From assembly GCA_936941515.1 (NCBI GenBank), contig CAKZJI010000184.1, positions 1 through 9,237 of the forward strand: a stretch of DNA of 9,237 nucleotides. The letters are read 5' to 3'. The position numbers and the translations under genes are program-made. The stretch is from an uncultured Propionibacteriaceae bacterium. GTDB taxonomy: Bacteria > Actinomycetota > Actinomycetes > Propionibacteriales > Propionibacteriaceae. The notes under the pieces were generated by a model. That model was not told where the DNA came from and searched no databases. It was given only the letters and a program-made list of their open reading frames with translations. Shown here in pieces: positions 6,379 through 9,237 of the stretch. The stretch's first letter is position 1. Every line of letters starts with the position of its first letter.

Positions 6379-8508
6379 TCAGCGGTCGGCATCTGGTGCC
6401 GCGAAATGGCTCTTGTCCTGGCAGGCGTCGCCCACCCCGTCGTTGTCCTGGTCCTGCTGGTCGGGGTTGGCAATGTCGACGCAGTTGTCGTATTCGTCAG
6501 GGATGACGTCACCGTCGCGAGTGACTGCCAGCTGGGCCTCGCCAACGGATTGGAGGCCGTTGTCGTCAGTCACGCGGATCCGAGCCTTTCCGGCGATCTG
6601 CGTCTCGTAGCGATGCGTGACGACGGGCTCCGGCGTGGTGGCGTCGTAGACACCATCACCGTCGAAGTCCCATTCGTAGGTGACGATACGGCCTGTTGCC
6701 GCATGACTTCCCTGCGCGTCAAGGGTCAGCTCATCACCCGCCTGGGCGACGTAGGGGCCCTGAAGCCAGGCGAATGGACGGTTCGTGCTCTCGATGACGG
6801 CATCGACCATGCGATCCGGGACAGCAGCGGCGCTGTCGGCAACCAGCACCTGACCGCCGGTGGCCTGTGTCGAGTCGCCCCGGCTCTCACTGGGCTTGCC
6901 GTCACGGGTGATGACATGGGTTTGAACGGCGTCACCACCCAGTGGAGATGCGTCCTGCCGATGCAGGCTATCCAGTCCACGAACGGTGTCGGAAGTCGCG
7001 GAGTTTCCAACGACCAGCGCAACCCTGCGAACTCCGGTGCGCCACGTCAACGACGAGCCGCTGTCCCGCTCAGCACCAGAGGAGACGGAATCCACCGCAG
7101 TGGCCAGGGCGGCCGGATCCTCGGTGAAATCTGACAGAACCGTCACCGCACCGTCACCCGGGGCTGCCTTCTCAGCTGCGTTCCCCGGGAGAGCGACGAC
7201 CGCATATCGGCTCGAACGTGTGGCCGAACCCACCCGGTTCACAATGTCATCCATGGAGGCCTTGACTGCCGCAGCATCGGGGGCTGAGCCCTCGGAGGAG
7301 TCGATCGCGATCACCACATCGACATCCGCTGAGGCAGCGCCAACCGGGGGAGCGTCATCAAGCGCGTGGGCTTGTTGCACGAGGTTTCCCATCTCACGAT
7401 GGCCTGCCCGATTGGGATGCCAGAAATCTGTCACAGTCCAGCTGAAGCGCGCATGAGTGTTTCCACTGTCATCAGCATCGCCCTCAGTCTCCAGAAACTC
7501 ATTCAACCATCGCTTGGGATTCTCACGCATCAGGGCTGGATCTGGCTCATGCCCGGCGAAGGCAGTCGGGGCATCGGAGACGAAAAGGACCCGCCCGGGA
7601 TGCGAAGCGTTCAGGTCATCCACCAGCTTCTGCTGCAGGGCCACCGCATCTGTGCCCAGCTGCCGAACCTCACGCGCCGCATCTACGGTCACCCCGTCAT
7701 TGTCAAGAACATACGACGTGTCCATGGAGAGCAGCGGATAGCTCATCAGCACCACCTTGGAGGCCGGGTTGGCCGCCATCTTCTCAGAGAGCAACCTTTC
7801 TATGGTGGCCTTCAGCTGATCCATCACCTTGGGCATATCCGTCCGGGCGCTGTTGATCTTCTCTCGGCAGGAGGCGGCATCCGCCCCATCGAACAGACCC
7901 GGAATGTTGGGGGCGAAGCACTGTTTAACAAGATCCGAGAAGTGGACATCATTGCCGCCCATCGTCATTAGAACCAGGTCGGTCTGCGGACCGACGAAGT
8001 CAGCCTGTGGACGCAAGGTCAGCTGACACTGGTATGTGTAGTCCTTGGCCCAGGGCCATGGGCTGCCGTTCTTCTGGATGTTGTACTCCACCGAGGCGAC
8101 ATCGGCATTGCCACGCACACCGCAGGCGTCTGCCGCCTCCAGCTTCGCCCGAGCCTCCTCAACAGAGCCGGCCCGAATGCCCTTCGTACTCTGCTTCCCC
8201 AGAGTCCGCTCCTGGAAGACATCCTTGACTACAGCCCCCGAGCACGCTCGATTGTCATACGTCGCGCTGACGGCGCTCCCATTCGCCGAGCTCGCAAAAC
8301 TCTGACCCCAGTTGAGGCGACTGCGCTGACAGGCAGGCGGACCAAAATACTCGCCAGCGCCATTACCCGCAGAATAAGAATCACCCAGCTGAACTATCGA
8401 TACTTTTCGAGCAGATGCCGTCGTATCAGCCTGCGCCCCCACAGGGGAGGCCGTGGCAGACGAGACAACCAAACCACTCAATATCAACAATTTCAATAAT
8501 TTACTCAT
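6379..8508 (-). CDS. Secreted SGNH/GDSL esterase with VWA-like, PKD and thrombospondin-type-3-like domains
   Basis: The product has 709 residues. The signal peptide is MSKLLKLLILSGLVVSS through VGAQA, with likely cleavage after residue 27. The SGNH domain (about 34-385) has block I LGDSYSAGNG (Ser44), ACSGA (88-92), GGND (Asn186) and DFWHPN (Asp361, His364), so its catalytic residues look complete. Six cysteines in it fit three disulfides, as in actinobacterial SEST-type esterases. A VWA-like domain follows (about 394-578), with DSSEGS at 403-408 as a degraded metal site. A PKD domain (about 585-663) contains YEWDFDGDG and VTHRYE. The tail (665-699) has the acidic repeat DQDNDGVGDAC, typical of calcium-binding TSP3 units. 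There is no LPXTG anchor or C-terminal helix, so the protein is probably released or loosely attached. It should hydrolyse an ester in a lipid or acylated glycan; substrate unknown. ATG 8508 is chosen because the signal peptide begins there; the longer frame to 8661 has no such logic. The Shine-Dalgarno is poor. Confidence 0.9.
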   Translation of the reverse strand: MSKLLKLLILSGLVVSSATASPVGAQADTTASARKVSIVQLGDSYSAGNGAGEYFGPPACQRSRLNWGQSFASSANGSAVSATYDNRACSGAVVKDVFQERTLGKQSTKGIRAGSVEEARAKLEAADACGVRGNADVASVEYNIQKNGSPWPWAKDYTYQCQLTLRPQADFVGPQTDLVLMTMGGNDVHFSDLVKQCFAPNIPGLFDGADAASCREKINSARTDMPKVMDQLKATIERLLSEKMAANPASKVVLMSYPLLSMDTSYVLDNDGVTVDAAREVRQLGTDAVALQQKLVDDLNASHPGRVLFVSDAPTAFAGHEPDPALMRENPKRWLNEFLETEGDADDSGNTHARFSWTVTDFWHPNRAGHREMGNLVQQAHALDDAPPVGAASADVDVVIAIDSSEGSAPDAAAVKASMDDIVNRVGSATRSSRYAVVALPGNAAEKAAPGDGAVTVLSDFTEDPAALATAVDSVSSGAERDSGSSLTWRTGVRRVALVVGNSATSDTVRGLDSLHRQDASPLGGDAVQTHVITRDGKPSESRGDSTQATGGQVLVADSAAAVPDRMVDAVIESTNRPFAWLQGPYVAQAGDELTLDAQGSHAATGRIVTYEWDFDGDGVYDATTPEPVVTHRYETQIAGKARIRVTDDNGLQSVGEAQLAVTRDGDVIPDEYDNCVDIANPDQQDQDNDGVGDACQDKSHFAAPDADR

Positions 8509-8584
8509 TATATTCTTTAAACTCCCTCGATTCAGAGGCCGTAAATTCACTAAAGCCGATGCCCCTGAGACAGCGGTCAGCAAC

Positions 8585-8614
8585 ATTCTAACCAGGCTTG
8601 GAAGCGAGAGTAAA
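8585..8614 (-). promoter_or_regulatory. Candidate promoter of the SGNH esterase gene
   Basis: On the minus strand, TTTACT (8609-8614, 4 of 6 to the -35 consensus) and TAGAAT (8585-8590, 5 of 6 to the -10 consensus) are 18 bases apart. Transcription would begin near 8578, about 70 bases before the ATG. The match is moderate, and the AT-richness of this stretch raises the chance of a false match. Confidence 0.35.
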
Positions 8615-8991
8615 CACCCCCATCGACGAGAGGGGAAGCACGTATTAACGATCGCAGGCAAAGCGGCTCTGACAAGGGGTTTTACGCTTCAGCATACGAT
8701 CTACAGGATGATTCTCAAGGTCAGCAACAAGGTCACCGGAGACAGCATTTCCTTGAAATAACAACCACTGAAAGGATTCAATCATCAGGTCGAAGCACCT
8801 CTGCATGAGATGCGACAAGACAGAGAACGCCAGATGCTTCGCAAGCGGCCATGATGTCGAGCCATTCGAGGACATGAGGGACAGCCTGGCCACCGCAACA
8901 CCGAGGCGCCTCCGACTGAGGCCAAGAACCACATCTCCTCAGAAGCGATCAAACGCACTCGCACTATTTTCACTCTGGCCACGGCAAACAG
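8615..8991. other. Stretch with no supportable gene
   Basis: Several short open frames exist on both strands (for example minus 8932-8645, 95 codons). None combines a spaced Shine-Dalgarno, a recognisable motif and typical codon use. The 95-codon frame has GAGGAG only two bases from its GTG start, too close to work well. Base composition is lower in GC than the glycan operon. The region could be eroded gene remains or a long regulatory spacer. Confidence 0.4.
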
Positions 8992-9174
8992 TCAGCGGCG
9001 AATAACAACAGGCGCAGAGAACTCGCCATACACCAAAACCACAATTCCGATTGCCAGGCACAGGAGGAAGGCAATCAAACGCCCTATCGCCACCGCCCTC
9101 CTGGGACCACGCAATCGCCATCCCGGAATGGCGAAGACGGCGACAACACCGATTAATCCAACAACGAGGCTTAG
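8992..9174 (-). pseudogene. Two-helix membrane-protein remnant lacking a normal start
   Basis: This 60-codon minus-strand frame reads LSLVVGLIGVVAVFAIPGW, then LRGPRRAVAIGRLIAF and a second helix through CLAIGIVVLVYGEF, ending VVIRR. The two helices with a basic Arg-rich loop between them strongly resemble a real small membrane protein. However, an in-frame TGA (9175-9177) stands directly before it, and no ATG, GTG or TTG occurs until codon 21 (TTG), inside the loop region. In the adjacent frame a TTG at about 9193 could have started it, implying a frameshift. It is either a decayed gene, a gene with a non-standard start, or a chance hydrophobic frame. Confidence 0.4.
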
Positions 9175-9237
9175 TCAGAATCGGTGGCTGCAATAGTTAA
9201 TTGACGTGTTGTGCGTGTCGGTATGCGCGAGGAAGGC

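Noticed and set aside
6364..7134. Plus-strand 256-codon frame opposite the SGNH gene C-terminus
   Set aside because: It mirrors the PKD/VWA coding region; the opposite strand carries recognisable domains and this frame does not.
8507..8512. Perfect TATAAT hexamer overlapping the SGNH start codon on the minus strand
   Set aside because: No -35 element lies at 16-18 bases (CTGAAT is poor) and transcription would start inside the gene. It is likely a by-product of the AT-rich island.

Overview
The window is GC-rich DNA with the codon use of a high-GC Gram-positive bacterium (Actinomycetota). The lipoprotein sugar-binding protein, the SEST-type secreted SGNH hydrolase and the leucine-carboxyl-methyltransferase-like protein all fit that group. 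A Propionibacteriaceae-like host is a guess from overall flavour only. There is no phage, transposase, CRISPR or RNA gene that I can support.

Layout. (1) Bases 1-685, minus strand: the N-terminal 228 residues of a sugar ABC-transporter solute-binding lipoprotein, cut by the window edge. Upstream lies a good sigma70-type promoter (769-797), with a LacI-type palindrome (750-761) placed at the expected transcription start. (2) Bases 1057-4978, plus strand: three genes joined by 4-base stop/start overlaps. They encode a 212-residue multi-pass membrane protein of unknown function, a 570-residue membrane GT2 synthase (BcsA/XagB-like; DAED, TED and QRSRW motifs) and a 525-residue GT-C/ArnT-like membrane protein. 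Together they look like a compact surface-glycan assembly operon. (3) Bases 5095-5889, minus strand: a class I SAM-dependent methyltransferase of the leucine carboxyl methyltransferase/COG3315 type, convergent with the operon. (4) Bases 5961-6322, minus strand: a decayed ABC-2-type permease, broken by a one-base frameshift and missing its C-terminal half. (5) Bases 6328-6363: a perfect 15-bp stem hairpin just after the stop of the next gene. (6) Bases 6379-8508, minus strand: a 709-residue secreted protein with a signal peptide, SGNH esterase domain, degenerate VWA-like domain, PKD domain and calcium-binding thrombospondin-type-3-like tail. (7) Bases 8509-9237: a less GC-rich stretch with no confident intact gene, containing a probable promoter for the SGNH gene and a 60-codon two-helix membrane-protein remnant without a normal start codon.

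How the parts work together. The three-gene operon is the only clear cooperative unit. Its GT2 enzyme would polymerise a glycan from nucleotide sugars at the membrane, and the GT-C enzyme would transfer sugar from a lipid-linked donor on the outer face. The role of the first protein is unknown. The sugar-binding protein is divergent from this operon and probably answers to its own sugar-responsive repressor. The SGNH protein could act on an ester-modified surface or environmental polymer, but nothing in the sequence ties it directly to the operon. I did not find a clearly new defence or mobile system. The best candidates for novelty are the operon with its unknown membrane partner and the unusual domain order of the secreted hydrolase.
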